From positions 1,612,001 to 1,676,000 of the forward strand of contig NZ_CP018091.1 of NCBI RefSeq assembly GCF_001885215.1: a stretch of 64,000 nt of DNA. The letters are read 5' to 3'. The position numbers and the translations under genes are program-made. The stretch comes from Synechococcus sp. SynAce01. GTDB lineage: Bacteria > Cyanobacteriota > Cyanobacteriia > PCC-6307 > Cyanobiaceae. The first letter of the stretch is position 1. Each line of letters begins with the position of its first letter. Below are positions 52,694-64,000 of the stretch, one piece after another. Below the pieces are notes generated by a model. The model saw only the letters and a list, made by a program, of their open reading frames with translations. It did not search any database and was not told the DNA's origin.

Positions 52694-53652
52694 GTCGTTG
52701 GTTTGCGGCAGCGGAACACACCGAACTGCATCAGGCCGTTGCGGAAAGCCCAGTCCATCAACAGCAGGGTCGGGGTTTCGCGGAGTCCCTGCAGCACGGC
52801 CATCGGCCCCAGGCCCAGCACCGCCCCGGGGCGGCGGATGCCTTCCATGATCGAGTCGATCCAGGAGGGCAAGGTGGCCTTGGTCCAGTCGCCTGTGGTC
52901 ACGCTGGCTCCATTGGCGAAGGGGCTGCAGGCCAGGTTGTGCCTGAAAGAGAGGATGCTGGCGAACTCGGGGTGGGCCCATTGGTCGAGCAGCTGACGCA
53001 TCACCCAGCGCTCGCGGCTCGTCAGCGCGCCGTTGCTTGGATCGCGCCGGTTCCAGTCGGCCACGGCCAGCAGGCCTTCCGGCGCGAGCACGCGCAACAG
53101 CTCATCGGCGTAGCGCTGCTTGTCGGCCATGTGCGGTCCGGCCTCCACACTCCAGACCGCATCGAACTGACCATCGGCGAGATCGAGGGCCAGGGCATCC
53201 ATCACCGCGAAACGGCAGGGCAGGCCGGCGGGGGTGAGCTGGCTTGCCCGGGCGATCTGGGCTTGGCTGATACTGATTCCCAGCACTTCAAAGCCGTAAT
53301 CCCGGCTGAGGATCCGGGCACTGCCGCCGATGCCACAGCCCACATCCAGCACGCGGGCGCCACTGGGCAGTTGATCGAGGCCACTCCAGCGCACCAATTC
53401 ATGCACGAAAGCTGCTTTGGCGGCGCGGAAATCGGCGCGCCGCGGCTGCTCTCCGTAGTGTCCGAGGTGGACGTGGTCCCCCCAGAGGCGTTCGAGCAAT
53501 TGGTCGTCGGTCCAGCGGTCATAGGCCGCCGCGACCGTCTCGGTGCTCTGATAGCGCCGGTTTCGCCGTTGCCAGAGCTGGGTGGCATACCACCCCAAGC
53601 CAGCTGCACCCGCACCAAGAAGCAGGGCCCCAGGCAGGAGATTGAGTGCCAT
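52690..53652 (-). CDS. 2-methyl-6-phytyl/solanesyl-benzoquinol methyltransferase
   Basis: 320 residues, close in sequence to Synechocystis Sll0418 as I recall it. N-terminal membrane anchor (LLPGALLLGAGAAGLGWYATQLW), then YQSTETVAAAYDRWTDDQLLERLWGDHVHLGHYGE, SAM motif RVLDVGCGIGGSARIL, VWSVEAGPHMADKQRYADELLRVL and VMRQLLDQWAHPEFASI. The enzyme methylates MPBQ and MSBQ in tocopherol and plastoquinone synthesis. Its start codon overlaps the LON-domain gene stop by 1 bp. Confidence 0.88.
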   Translation of the reverse strand: MALNLLPGALLLGAGAAGLGWYATQLWQRRNRRYQSTETVAAAYDRWTDDQLLERLWGDHVHLGHYGEQPRRADFRAAKAAFVHELVRWSGLDQLPSGARVLDVGCGIGGSARILSRDYGFEVLGISISQAQIARASQLTPAGLPCRFAVMDALALDLADGQFDAVWSVEAGPHMADKQRYADELLRVLAPEGLLAVADWNRRDPSNGALTSRERWVMRQLLDQWAHPEFASILSFRHNLACSPFANGASVTTGDWTKATLPSWIDSIMEGIRRPGAVLGLGPMAVLQGLRETPTLLLMDWAFRNGLMQFGVFRCRKPTT

Positions 53653-54323
53653 CAGCTTGGATCCTGGCCGTCCTCACCCATTCCTTTAAAGGTGTCCTTG
53701 AGAACGGTTCGAGCCGCCAGTTGACGGCGGGTCTGGTCAAGGAGGGAATACTCCAGGCGTAAACGCTCGGTGGTGTCGGTCAGCTCAAGCAGGGCCTGCT
53801 GATGGTCAGCCACGGGGCCACCCAGGTGGGAGCCGATCCAGAACGACAGTTCCCGGGGCAGATCAGGCAGGTCGTTGGGCAGGCTGGTGGGCTTGCCGAT
53901 CAGCTTGCCGGTCAGATCGACCACATCACGCAGAGCCTGGGTCACTTCGCCAGCGAGCTGCTCGAGTGAGTTGTCGCTGTCGCTGGCCTGGTCTTCGATC
54001 CAGCTCACCATGCCGACACGGAACGGTGCTTCACGCACCACTTCGAGCACGCGGAAGCGCTGCTGGCCCATGGTGACGATGTTGCTGCGATCGTCATCCT
54101 GCGTCTGACATTGCAGGATCTCGGCGCAGCAGCCAACGCTGGCCATTTTCTTTTCCTGGGGGTCCCAGCGCACCACCCCGAAACGCCGATCGGTTTCCAG
54201 AACCGTGCTCAGCATCATCCGGTAGCGGGGCTCGAAGATGTGTAGAGGCAGTACCTCCTGCGGGAACAACACCACATCCGGCAGGGGGAAGAGGGGGAGT
54301 TCCCGGACGGCCAAATCGGTCAC
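53652..54323 (-). CDS. LON peptidase N-terminal (substrate-binding) domain protein
   Basis: 223 residues from GTG at 54323 (TDLAVRELPLFPLPDVVLFPQEVLPLHIFEPRYRMM). Only the LON substrate-binding domain is present; there is no AAA or Ser-Lys protease part. Continues with RFGVVRWDPQ, CCAEILQCQ and FRVLEVVREAPFRVG. Stand-alone LON proteins are widespread in cyanobacteria; role unknown. The frame is open to a TTG at 54344. Confidence 0.85.
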   Translation of the reverse strand: MTDLAVRELPLFPLPDVVLFPQEVLPLHIFEPRYRMMLSTVLETDRRFGVVRWDPQEKKMASVGCCAEILQCQTQDDDRSNIVTMGQQRFRVLEVVREAPFRVGMVSWIEDQASDSDNSLEQLAGEVTQALRDVVDLTGKLIGKPTSLPNDLPDLPRELSFWIGSHLGGPVADHQQALLELTDTTERLRLEYSLLDQTRRQLAARTVLKDTFKGMGEDGQDPS

Positions 54324-54394
54324 AAAGGTCCTGCGTGGTTGCAAAAGAGTGAGGCTCTAAACCGATCTTAGGGATCTCGGCACGGCCCTGAACG

Positions 54395-54417
54395 TAAAAA
54401 CCCGCCTTGAGGGCGGG
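54395..54417 (-). terminator. terminator at the end of the str operon
   Basis: CCCGCC (54401-54406) pairs with GGCGGG (54412-54417), loop of 5; on the minus strand TTTTTAC follows (54400-54394). It sits 122 bp past the rpsJ stop and before the LON-domain gene. Confidence 0.85.
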
Positions 54418-54538
54418 CGATCCACAATCCATCGGCCGTTGGTCTGGGCCGAAAGGTTAATGGCTTGGCCTGGGCGATTGGCTCAGGCCGCTCGACACCA
54501 GGCACTGCTTCCAAAGCTTCGTTTTCAGAGCTTTGTTT

Positions 54539-54859
54539 TCAGAGCTTCACTTCGATGTCAACTCCGCTGGGCAGGTCCAGCTTCATCAGAGCGTCAATGG
54601 TCTTGGCGGTGGGGCTGTAGATATCAATAATGCGGCGGTGGGTGCGCGTCTCGAAGTGCTCACGGGAATCCTTGTCCACGTGGGGGGAGCGCAGCACGCA
54701 ATAAATCTTGCGCTTGGTGGGCAGGGGGATCGGTCCAATCGCCGTGGCGGCGGTGTGATCGGCGGTTTCGATGATCTTGTCGCAGGAAAGATCCAGCATG
54801 CGGCGGTCAAACGCCTTGAGGCGAATGCGGATTTTCTGCTGAGCGATGGCGGTGGACAT
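54539..54859 (-). CDS. rpsJ: 30S ribosomal protein S10
   Basis: 106 residues from ATG at 54859 ([30 protein letters not shown]). Standard S10 motifs [39 protein letters not shown] and [11 protein letters not shown]. Last gene of the rpsL-rpsG-fusA-tuf-rpsJ run; the 234-bp tuf spacer contains an 18-bp tandem repeat. Confidence 0.97.
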   Translation of the reverse strand: MSTAIAQQKIRIRLKAFDRRMLDLSCDKIIETADHTAATAIGPIPLPTKRKIYCVLRSPHVDKDSREHFETRTHRRIIDIYSPTAKTIDALMKLDLPSGVDIEVKL

Positions 54860-54938
54860 GGGAGGGATAGAAAAGCCCGTTGAAGGCACGCGAGGGTCTC
54901 AACGGGAGGGAACGGATGGAACCTGGGATCCATCAATT

Positions 54939-55010
54939 GTCAAGGAGCGAGCCGGCGTCAAGGAGAAAGCCGGTGTCAAGGAAAGAGCCGGTGTCAAGAA
55001 GCGAACCGGT
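54939..55010. repeat. 18-bp tandem repeat, 4 copies, in the tuf-rpsJ spacer
   Basis: Copies begin at 54939, 54957, 54975 and 54993, each of the form GTCAAGGAGCGAGCCGGC with a few changes. The tract interrupts the str operon between two highly expressed genes. Confidence 0.92.
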
Positions 55011-55093
55011 CTCCAAGAGCATTGGCCCCGTAAAGGGCTGGTTTTGGCGGGGGGTAAGCATTTGGCGCCACCCCCACACCGATCAAATCGCGC

Positions 55094-56323
55094 TCAAGCC
55101 ACGATCTTGGAGACAACACCGGCACCGATGGTGCGGCCGCCTTCGCGAATGGCGAAGCGCATGCCCTGCTCGATCGCCACTGGGCAGATCAGCTCGGCGC
55201 TCATCTTGATGCGGTCACCCGGCATCACCATCTCGACGTTGGTGCCGTCATCGGCGGTGAAGGCCGTGATCTGCCCGGTCACGTCGGTGGTGCGGATGTA
55301 GAACTGCGGGCGGTAGCCAGCAAAGAAGGGTGTGTGGCGGCCGCCTTCCTCCTTTTTGAGCACGTACACCTCACCCTCGAACTTGGTGTGGGGCTTGATG
55401 GAGTTGGGCTTCACCAGCACCATGCCGCGCTCGATGTCCTCCTTCTGAATGCCGCGCAGGAGCAGGCCGGCGTTATCACCTGCCATGCCTTCCTCGAGCT
55501 GCTTACGGAACATCTCTACACCGGTGACGGTGGTTTCGCGGGTGTCCTTGATGCCGACGATCTGGACGGTCTCGCCGACCTTGACCTTGCCACGCTCGAT
55601 CCGGCCGGTGGCCACGGTGCCGCGACCGGTGATCGAGAAGACGTCTTCGACGGCCATCAGGAAGGGCTTGTCGATCTCACGCTCGGGCTCGGGGATCGAG
55701 GCATCCACGGCATCCATGAGGTCGAGGATCTTGTCGACCCACTCGTTCTCACCGCGCAGACCTTTGCCGCCTCCTTGAATGTGCTCAAGGGCCTTGAGGG
55801 CGGAGCCGGTGATCACGGGGATGTCATCACCGGGGAAGTCATAGCTGTCGAGCAGCTCGCGCATCTCCAGTTCGACGAGCTCAAGGATCTCCTCGTCGTC
55901 GACCATGTCGGTCTTGTTGAGGAACACCACCAGGGCGGGAACGCCGACCTGCTTGGCCAGCAGGATGTGCTCCTTGGTCTGGGCCATCGGGCCGTCGGTG
56001 GAGGCCACCACCAAAATGCCGCCGTCCATCTGGGCGGCGCCGGTGATCATGTTCTTCACGTAGTCGGCGTGACCCGGGCAGTCCACGTGGGCGTAGTGAC
56101 GGCCCTCGGTTTCGTACTCGACGTGGGCGGTATTGATGGTGATCCCCCGCTCTTTCTCCTCAGGAGCGCCGTCAATGTCGTCATAGGCCTGAGCTTTCGC
56201 CTGGCCGATGGACGCCAGCACGTTGGTGATGGCGGCAGTAAGGGTGGTCTTGCCATGGTCAACGTGGCCGATGGTGCCGATGTTGACGTGAGGTTTGGTC
56301 CTCTGAAACTTCTCGCGGGCCAT
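55094..56323 (-). CDS. tuf: elongation factor Tu
   Basis: 409 residues, the usual cyanobacterial length (contains the [12 protein letters not shown] insertion). GTP-binding motifs [17 protein letters not shown] and NKTDM; effector region [17 protein letters not shown]-terminal VVSKIVA. It brings aminoacyl-tRNA to the ribosome. Starts 39 bp after the fusA stop. Confidence 0.98.
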   Translation of the reverse strand: MAREKFQRTKPHVNIGTIGHVDHGKTTLTAAITNVLASIGQAKAQAYDDIDGAPEEKERGITINTAHVEYETEGRHYAHVDCPGHADYVKNMITGAAQMDGGILVVASTDGPMAQTKEHILLAKQVGVPALVVFLNKTDMVDDEEILELVELEMRELLDSYDFPGDDIPVITGSALKALEHIQGGGKGLRGENEWVDKILDLMDAVDASIPEPEREIDKPFLMAVEDVFSITGRGTVATGRIERGKVKVGETVQIVGIKDTRETTVTGVEMFRKQLEEGMAGDNAGLLLRGIQKEDIERGMVLVKPNSIKPHTKFEGEVYVLKKEEGGRHTPFFAGYRPQFYIRTTDVTGQITAFTADDGTNVEMVMPGDRIKMSAELICPVAIEQGMRFAIREGGRTIGAGVVSKIVA

Positions 56324-56362
56324 TGAAGGAAAGAATCGGGGGGTTGGTTGGGGTTGTAAAGA

Positions 56363-58438
<2,076 letters not shown>

Positions 58439-58541
58439 GGGTGAAGGTCTCCGAAGGTAAATCGACGAAAAAAATGCGGGTTGACTGTAACTGGTGATAC
58501 CGCTAGTTGCTGGGCCCGCGACCCAGCTGGTAGCTCCCCGC

Positions 58542-59012
58542 TCAGTAGCGGTAGTGGGCGAAGGCCTTGTTCGCTTCAGCCATCTTGTGGGTTTCTTCCC
58601 GTTTGCGGACCGCGTTGCCGGCTTCGTTGGCGGCATCCATCAGTTCGCCCGCCAGTTTCTGGGACATGCTGCGGCCGTTGCGAGCCCGTGAAAAATTCAC
58701 CAGCCAACGCAGGGCCATCGCTGTTCCGCGCTCCTGCCGCACTTCCATCGGCACCTGATAGGTGGCGCCACCGACCCGCCTTGCCCGCACTTCCACCAGG
58801 GGAGTGGCGTTGCGCACGGCTGTCTCGAACACCTCAAGTGGATCGGTGCCGGTTCGGTCGTTGATCAGGCCAAAGGCATCCGAGAGAATGCGCTGGGCGG
58901 TGGACTTTTTGCCGTGCTTCATGAGCCGTGCCACCACCATCGAGGCCAGACGGCTGTTGAACTGGGGATCGGGATGAACCGGGCGCTTCTCAGCAGCATT
59001 GCGGCGGGACAT
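58542..59012 (-). CDS. rpsG: 30S ribosomal protein S7
   Basis: 156 residues: [70 protein letters not shown], ending AFAHYRY. Binds 16S rRNA head domain. 51 bp after rpsL. Confidence 0.98.
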   Translation of the reverse strand: MSRRNAAEKRPVHPDPQFNSRLASMVVARLMKHGKKSTAQRILSDAFGLINDRTGTDPLEVFETAVRNATPLVEVRARRVGGATYQVPMEVRQERGTAMALRWLVNFSRARNGRSMSQKLAGELMDAANEAGNAVRKREETHKMAEANKAFAHYRY

Positions 59013-59063
59013 AAACCTGAAGGAAGGAAAGCGAGGAAGGAAAAGGAAACGGGGCGGGCTCGA

Positions 59064-59438
59064 TCAGCCTTTGGGTGCCTTGGTGCCGTACTTGGAGCGG
59101 CTTTGGCGCCGGTCCTTGACACCGGAGGTGTCGAGGGTGCCACGGATGATGTGGTAGCGGACACCGGGCAAATCCTTGACGCGACCGCCGCGGATCAACA
59201 CCACGGAGTGCTCCTGCAGGTTGTGGCCGATGCCGGGGATGTAGGCCGTGACCTCAAAGCCCGAGGTGAGCCGGACGCGGGCCACCTTGCGCAGCGCGGA
59301 GTTCGGTTTCTTGGGGGTGGAGGTGTACACGCGGGTGCACACGCCTCGGCGCTCCGGGCAGGCCCGCAGCGCAGGGGATTTGGTCTTGCGGGTGAGGTGC
59401 TGCCGCTCGGTGCGGATCAGCTGCTGAATCGTGGGCAT
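59064..59438 (-). CDS. rpsL: 30S ribosomal protein S12
   Basis: 124 residues from ATG at 59438 ([24 protein letters not shown]). Motifs [20 protein letters not shown] and [21 protein letters not shown], ending [12 protein letters not shown]. The Lys of PKKPNSA and KDLPG (streptomycin-sensitivity positions) are wild type. First gene of the str operon. Confidence 0.98.
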   Translation of the reverse strand: MPTIQQLIRTERQHLTRKTKSPALRACPERRGVCTRVYTSTPKKPNSALRKVARVRLTSGFEVTAYIPGIGHNLQEHSVVLIRGGRVKDLPGVRYHIIRGTLDTSGVKDRRQSRSKYGTKAPKG

Positions 59439-59490
59439 CGAGGGCCGAAGAGAGAAGCCGGACGTCCGACCGTTTTCACAATTGATCACC

Positions 59491-59847
59491 CTACGCCGTC
59501 GGCGGACCGTCATGGTTCTGACGACTGAAGGCGGCCCCGCAGGCGCAGCACTGCAGCCCGTCGGCGGCCCTGATCAGGAAGCCGCCGCCACTGAGATCCC
59601 CTCGGTAGTCCAGGTTGAGGCCCGCCATCAGAGCGAATTGGTCCTCAGGGGCGTGCAGGGTGATGCCGTCGGCCCTGGCGACCGCCATCCCGGTCAGGTC
59701 GCCGGGACGGATCCTCAGCACCCAGCGCTCACAGCCTCCTTCCACCAGATCCAGATGCATCAGCCCCGGTGTGCCGGCCACGGCGGCCTGGCGGCCCAGC
59801 TCAGCAGCGGCAGCGGCGCTCAGGTGAACGGTCAGTCCCTTCGGCAT
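59491..59847 (-). CDS. HesB/IscA-like A-type Fe-S protein
   Basis: 118 residues: [20 protein letters not shown], one Cys in [11 protein letters not shown] (C39), [20 protein letters not shown], then CACGAAF. The three A-type cysteines (C39, C101, C103) are in place. Divergent from well-known IscA/SufA, it is the picocyanobacterial HesB-like protein I recall near rpsL. A role in Fe-S cluster handling is inferred. The stop is 52 bp before the rpsL start, on the same strand. Confidence 0.75.
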   Translation of the reverse strand: MPKGLTVHLSAAAAAELGRQAAVAGTPGLMHLDLVEGGCERWVLRIRPGDLTGMAVARADGITLHAPEDQFALMAGLNLDYRGDLSGGGFLIRAADGLQCCACGAAFSRQNHDGPPTA

Positions 59848-59858
59848 GGCGGCTTCGC

Positions 59859-61721
59859 TCAGGGTGTAGGGGAAGAGTCTGCGACGGAATCCCGTGGCAC
59901 CAGACCAAGACCATTGTGAATCGAGGCGGAGACTCCACGGCCCAACACGGTCATCGCCCCACCGACCATCAAGCCAGTGGAGCCGCCGCCATCGAGATTG
60001 AGGGCATCCCGCAGCCCCATCTGCCTGAGCAGTCCGGCGGTTTCCTGCAGGGTTGGCCCAGCATTGCCCTCCCCTTGAACAGTGAGCAGCCAGAGCTGAC
60101 GCCCGTCGCTGCCGACCACCGTGCGCGGCGCCCCCTGCTGTTGAAACGCGGCGCCGAATCCTTCCGCTGTCCCATTGAGCACCAGCCTGCCGTCCTGAAG
60201 CAGCAACGGGCCGCCGCCAAGCACGAAGGGGTTCATCCCCACCGCATCGAGCGGGCGGCTGTTCAAGCTCAGGCGGCTGCCCACGGGCCAGGGAGCCACC
60301 GCCCCGGCTCTGGCCACCACCAATGTGTCACCGGCGCCAAGCCCAACCCCCTGGGCGAGTTCCGCGCGGCTCCACTGCCTTTGAACGATGCCACCCCTGA
60401 TCAACACAGCCGTCTCGGCGCCGCTCAGGGGCCGATACCCGCTCCCCCAGTCGGCCGTGTAACGGGCCAGGCCGCGCTGGACATACCCACTGTTCACTGT
60501 GGTCAGCGGCCAGCGCCTGCCGGTCTCGTCAGTCAGCCATTCCTCCAACCGCAGCCGGCCGAACTGGGGTAGCTCCCTGGGTCGCCAACCGACGGCGCCA
60601 CGGTTCAGGATCGGTCCGGAGAGCCAGCGATCCTGTTCTTTGAGAGCACCCAGGGGCATCCGCCTGATCCGGTTGAAGAAACCGCCGTTGATCGCCACCA
60701 GGGCCTGATCGCGCGCTGCCAGCGCCGGCAGGGAACTGAGTCCCTGCATGCCGTCGGGCCTGGTGAGCAGGCGTAGTTCGAGGGGATTGCGCCGTGGATC
60801 CAGCCGCACGCTGTTGATCAGCATCCGCCGGTTGCCGACGGCACGGACCTGCCGCTCGACGGTGACGCTGCTGCTCAGTAGGGCCTGCAACCGTGGATCC
60901 AGCCGGGGTGGCGGCGTCGCGACCGCACCGGCGCCAGGGGTGCCAGCCAGCCCGACCCCGGCGAGATCGAGCACCACCCGGGCCGGCCCTCCCAGGGTCA
61001 GAACCTTGGGAACCACGCCAGGGCGTTGGAGGGTCAATCCCTGATCGCTCTGGCGCGCCGCGAAACCAAGCCCCTGGAGTTCAGCACGCTGCGCGGCGGT
61101 GCTGCGCAGCCCCAGCAGCAGCTGGCCGCTCTCCTGGCGCACCAGGGCGATGCCATCGAGATCCAGCACCACGCGGCGGCCGCCCATAGCGGCGGTTCCC
61201 CCCGCTGAGGAGACCCGGATTCCGACTAAGCCCGCCGGCGGAATTTCAATCTTCAGTGTCTCGGCCGTGGCTTCAAGGCGGACTCCGGCGGCAGCGAAGG
61301 TTGGCCCCACATCCAGACCGACTTCATCATCGAGGCTGCGCAGTTGAGCCGGGGCCACCTTGAGGGTCTGACCGAACCATTCCAGCTCAAGGCCGCCATC
61401 TGGCCTGCTTTCGCTGCTGAAGCCGAGCTGGCCCTGGAGCACCTCCAAGGGCAGCCACAACTGCGATGCGGCGGCTCCATCGCTCTGAAGCCATTGCCAA
61501 CGGGCCTGTTGGGCCAGGCCGTTGATCACCAGTCGGCTGCCTTCTTGCTCTCTGGCCTGTTGTCTTGCCGGCGTTCTCGCCGGAGGCGGCTCAGCCGGTT
61601 GACGTCCCGGTCGCCAGCCGGACTGAGCGGAAGCTCCCGGCCCAGTGGCGATCGGAAGCAGAGTCAAAACTGTCAAGCAGAGCCAGCGGCCATAGCGCGC
61701 TGGCGGGATCGGCCACGCCAT
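59859..61721 (-). CDS. secreted phosphodiester-glycosidase (NAGPA) domain protein
   Basis: 620 residues from ATG at 61721 (an ATG at 61760 is also open). Signal peptide (WLCLTVLTLLPIATGPGASA), Pro/Arg-rich linker, AMIN-like beta repeats in the first half (RVVLDLDGIALV; RVVLDLAGVGL), and a C-terminal phosphodiester glycosidase domain: ALVAINGGFFNRIRRMPLGALKE, VGMNPFVLGGGPLLL, RTVVGSDGRQLWLLTVQ and ALNLDGGGSTGLMV. Likely acts on cell-envelope glycans. It starts 126 bp from the divergent gltB. Confidence 0.85.
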   Translation of the reverse strand: MAWPIPPARYGRWLCLTVLTLLPIATGPGASAQSGWRPGRQPAEPPPARTPARQQAREQEGSRLVINGLAQQARWQWLQSDGAAASQLWLPLEVLQGQLGFSSESRPDGGLELEWFGQTLKVAPAQLRSLDDEVGLDVGPTFAAAGVRLEATAETLKIEIPPAGLVGIRVSSAGGTAAMGGRRVVLDLDGIALVRQESGQLLLGLRSTAAQRAELQGLGFAARQSDQGLTLQRPGVVPKVLTLGGPARVVLDLAGVGLAGTPGAGAVATPPPRLDPRLQALLSSSVTVERQVRAVGNRRMLINSVRLDPRRNPLELRLLTRPDGMQGLSSLPALAARDQALVAINGGFFNRIRRMPLGALKEQDRWLSGPILNRGAVGWRPRELPQFGRLRLEEWLTDETGRRWPLTTVNSGYVQRGLARYTADWGSGYRPLSGAETAVLIRGGIVQRQWSRAELAQGVGLGAGDTLVVARAGAVAPWPVGSRLSLNSRPLDAVGMNPFVLGGGPLLLQDGRLVLNGTAEGFGAAFQQQGAPRTVVGSDGRQLWLLTVQGEGNAGPTLQETAGLLRQMGLRDALNLDGGGSTGLMVGGAMTVLGRGVSASIHNGLGLVPRDSVADSSPTP

Positions 61722-61846
61722 CAGCCTTTTCCGTTGCTGGTGAACGCTAAGCCCAGGCACCTGTCCCTAGAGTTGTTGTCCGCTCACTGGGGTGGCCACC
61801 TGCGTCAATCAGGGCTGCCGCTTGTTTCTGCAGGTTGTTCCGGTCC

Positions 61847-64000
61847 ATGCCGCATTCCTCCCGTCCCCTCTGGCCCCATTGCGACAGCCCGGCACCGGCG
61901 GCTGTCGCCGGGGAAAAGGACGCCTGCGGGGTTGGTTTTCTGGCCCAGTTGGATGGTGCTGCCTCCCATGGCCTGCTGCTGCAAGCCCTGGAGGCGCTCA
62001 GCTGCATGGAGCACCGCGGTGGCTGTGGCGGTGACAGCGACTCCGGCGATGGCGCCGGCATTCTCTCCGGCATCCCCTGGAGTTTTCTCGAAGCGGTCTG
62101 GCCGGAATCGCGCGCAACGGTGCCCAACCGGCGGGGTCTGGCCATGCTGTTCCTGCCGGCCGATCCGGAGCGGCTGCAGCAGGCCCGCCAATTTTGTGAA
62201 CAGGCCGCCCAAAGCCTTGGCCTGCGCAGTCTGGGTTGGCGCCCGGTGCCGGTTGATCCCAGTGTTCTCGGCCCCTTGGCCCGCCAGACCGCCCCGGTGA
62301 TCGAGCAATGGCTGGTGGAGTCCGACGCCAGCGGTGATGCCCTGGAGGCGCTGCTGTTTCGCTGCCGCCGGCGGGTCGGTGACCTGGTCAGGGAAACCTG
62401 GGGGCCTGAAGTTCGAGACCTTTACTTCGCTTCGTTCAGCGGCCGCACCCTGGTTTACAAGGGGATGGTGCGCTCGGAAGTGCTGCCGGCCTTCTACAAC
62501 GACCTGAGAGACGAGCGCTTTGCCGTGAGTTTCGCGGTGTATCACCGCCGCTTCAGCACCAACACCCTGCCCCGCTGGCCCCTGGCCCAGCCGATGCGGT
62601 TGCTGGGCCACAACGGTGAAATCAATACCCTGCTGGGCAATCTCAACTGGGCCCAGGCCGCCGAATCCCACCTCGATGCCGCCTGGGGTGCCGCCGCCGC
62701 CGACCTCAAGCCCGTTGTGAACGCGGCCTTCAGCGATTCTGCCAATCTCGACGCCATGCTCGAGCTGATGGTGCGCAGCGGCCGGCCAATCACCGACTGC
62801 CTCCTGACCCTGGTGCCTGAGGCCTTTCGCGAGCAGCCGGAACTCGATTCCCGCCCAGAGGTGCGGGCATTTTACGAGTACTCCGCCTGCCTCCAGGAAC
62901 CCTGGGATGGCCCGGCGTTGCTGGTGTTCAGTGACGGACGCAGTGTGGGTGCTTCGCTGGATCGCAACGGACTGCGGCCTGCCCGCTACTGCATCACTCG
63001 CGATGGCCTGGTGGTGATGGGTTCGGAAACCGGTGTGGTGCCCATCGAGGAAAGCCGGATCATTGAAAAGGGTCGGCTCGGCCCTGGCCAGATGCTGGCC
63101 GTCGACCTGGAAAACGGTCGCTTGCTGAAGAACTGGCAGGTCAAGGAAGAGGTGGCGGCCCGCCATCCCTATGGCGCCTGGCTCCAGGAGCAACGCCGCA
63201 GCCTTCAGGCCCAGCCCTGGCAGGACGCCAAGTCGATGGGCGAACTCGATCTGCTCCAGCACCAGACCGCCTTCGGGCTCACGGCCGAGGATCTCGATCT
63301 GGTGATCGAGGACATGGCCGGTCAGGGCAAGGAGCCCACCTACTGCATGGGCGATGACATCCCCCTGGCGGTGCTCTCCACCAAGCCCCACCTCCTCTAC
63401 GACTACTTCAAGCAGCGTTTTGCCCAGGTCACCAATCCGCCGATCGATCCGCTCCGCGAAGAGCTGGTGATGAGCCTGGAGATGCATCTGGGCCGCCGCG
63501 GCTCAGCCCTCAGGCCCGAACCCTCCTCCGCCTCGGTGCTGCACCTCGATAGCCCGCTGCTCAACGAGCGTGAACTGGCCGCCCTTGCTGGTCAGGGCCT
63601 CTCCACCGTCAGCTTGTCGACCCTCTTCTCCGTCGGCACCGGGCCAGGCGGACTGGAGTCGGCGGTGCAACAGCTCTGCGCCGACTCGGAAGCCGCCGTC
63701 AGGGAGGGGTGCCAGATCCTGGTGCTCTCTGACCGCTCCAACGCCGACCGCTGTGCCCAAGGCCGTCCTGAACCCGGTCTGACAGCCACCACCACCTACA
63801 TTCCGCCGTTACTTGCGGTTGGAGCGGTTCACCAGCACCTCCTGCGCCTGGGGCTGCGTCTGCAGGTCTCCCTGGTGGCCGACACCGGCCAGTGCTGGAG
63901 CACCCACCACCTGGCCTGCCTGATCGGCTTCGGCGCCAGCGCCGTCTGCCCCTGGCTCACCTGGGAAACCACCCGCCACTGGCTCGACCATCCCAAGACC
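61847..64000 (+). CDS. gltB: ferredoxin-dependent glutamate synthase, N-terminal 718 codons (partial)
   Basis: Open from ATG at 61847 to the window end; full length would be about 1,500 codons. The class II amidotransferase nucleophile is the Cys of EKDACGVGFLAQL after a short propeptide; then ALSCMEHRGGCGGDSDSGDGAGIL, VYHRRFSTNTLPRWPLAQPMRLLGHNGEINTLLGN and LDRNGLRPARYCITRDGLVVMGSETGVV. It supplies glutamate in the GS-GOGAT cycle using reduced ferredoxin in cyanobacteria. The part seen has no defect. Confidence 0.95.
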   Translation, partial: MPHSSRPLWPHCDSPAPAAVAGEKDACGVGFLAQLDGAASHGLLLQALEALSCMEHRGGCGGDSDSGDGAGILSGIPWSFLEAVWPESRATVPNRRGLAMLFLPADPERLQQARQFCEQAAQSLGLRSLGWRPVPVDPSVLGPLARQTAPVIEQWLVESDASGDALEALLFRCRRRVGDLVRETWGPEVRDLYFASFSGRTLVYKGMVRSEVLPAFYNDLRDERFAVSFAVYHRRFSTNTLPRWPLAQPMRLLGHNGEINTLLGNLNWAQAAESHLDAAWGAAAADLKPVVNAAFSDSANLDAMLELMVRSGRPITDCLLTLVPEAFREQPELDSRPEVRAFYEYSACLQEPWDGPALLVFSDGRSVGASLDRNGLRPARYCITRDGLVVMGSETGVVPIEESRIIEKGRLGPGQMLAVDLENGRLLKNWQVKEEVAARHPYGAWLQEQRRSLQAQPWQDAKSMGELDLLQHQTAFGLTAEDLDLVIEDMAGQGKEPTYCMGDDIPLAVLSTKPHLLYDYFKQRFAQVTNPPIDPLREELVMSLEMHLGRRGSALRPEPSSASVLHLDSPLLNERELAALAGQGLSTVSLSTLFSVGTGPGGLESAVQQLCADSEAAVREGCQILVLSDRSNADRCAQGRPEPGLTATTTYIPPLLAVGAVHQHLLRLGLRLQVSLVADTGQCWSTHHLACLIGFGASAVCPWLTWETTRHWLDHPKT

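Noticed and set aside
54846-55301. A plus-strand frame with repeated VKERAG hexapeptides
   Set aside because: The repeats come from the 18-bp tract and the rest is antisense to tuf; no start or ribosome site.
61805-63487. A 560-codon minus-strand frame
   Set aside because: Antisense to gltB, which has intact catalytic motifs on the other strand.

Overview
The window is a 64 kb piece of a GC-rich picocyanobacterial chromosome, most likely from the Synechococcus/Cyanobium (alpha-cyanobacterial) group. The support is direct: psbA, psbO, a high-light-inducible protein, Ycf66, Ycf20, crtR, cyAbrB, an MSBQ-type quinol methyltransferase, ferredoxin-type glutamate synthase, DapL, and the order psbO / ftsH / eda / aroC / psbA, which I know from marine Synechococcus and Prochlorococcus. 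Genes are dense, with many convergent pairs whose 3' ends overlap by 3-35 bp and several GTG or TTG starts.

Layout. 1-9.6 kb: an IctB-like membrane protein (cut by the window edge), trmB, a FIST sensor protein, two small cyanobacterial conserved genes, a cbpA/cbpM chaperone pair, ileS, ycf66 and tRNA-Leu(TAG). 9.6-15.5 kb: a less GC-rich accessory stretch with an orphan amino-acid-type binding protein, small hypothetical genes, glutamate decarboxylase, an AT-rich gap, a high-light-inducible protein, a secreted hypothetical protein and cyAbrB. 15.6-28.5 kb: a HAD phosphatase and a ParB-like protein, then a run of oxyanion genes: a Pho-box-driven sphX, ptrA, phoB, phoR; arsR / arsJ-associated GAPDH / arsJ; a pentapeptide-repeat protein; modA and a fused modBC; and a lipoprotein pstS. 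Phosphate uptake and sensing, arsenate detoxification and molybdate uptake are therefore almost contiguous.

28.6-36 kb: crtR, gatC, a creatininase-family protein, small cyanobacterial proteins (including a 51-residue stand-alone PCP-reductase-like domain and a 47-residue membrane protein), pyrB, ycf20, tRNA-Ala(CGC), coaBC and psbO. 36-46 kb: ftsH, eda, aroC and psbA, but with about 1.8 kb inserted between ftsH and eda. This insert carries a secreted protein with a CTERM-like tail and a decayed copy of a gene found at 33.1 kb. Decayed pieces of eda and of ftsH lie at its two ends, so the ftsH/eda junction appears to have been duplicated around the insert.

44-64 kb: a radical SAM protein, a CPBP protease, clpS, dapL, rne (with a long structured leader), rnhB, pheA, a tocopherol/plastoquinone-pathway methyltransferase, a LON-domain protein, the str operon (rpsL-rpsG-fusA-tuf-rpsJ), a HesB-like protein, a secreted NAGPA-domain protein and the first 718 codons of ferredoxin-dependent glutamate synthase.

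Across the window, short tandem repeats (mostly 12-18 bp, nearly all multiples of 3) recur at gene termini and in spacers. I see no CRISPR array, prophage or intact insertion sequence. Functions are assigned from motif recognition and memory of families; no database search was possible.
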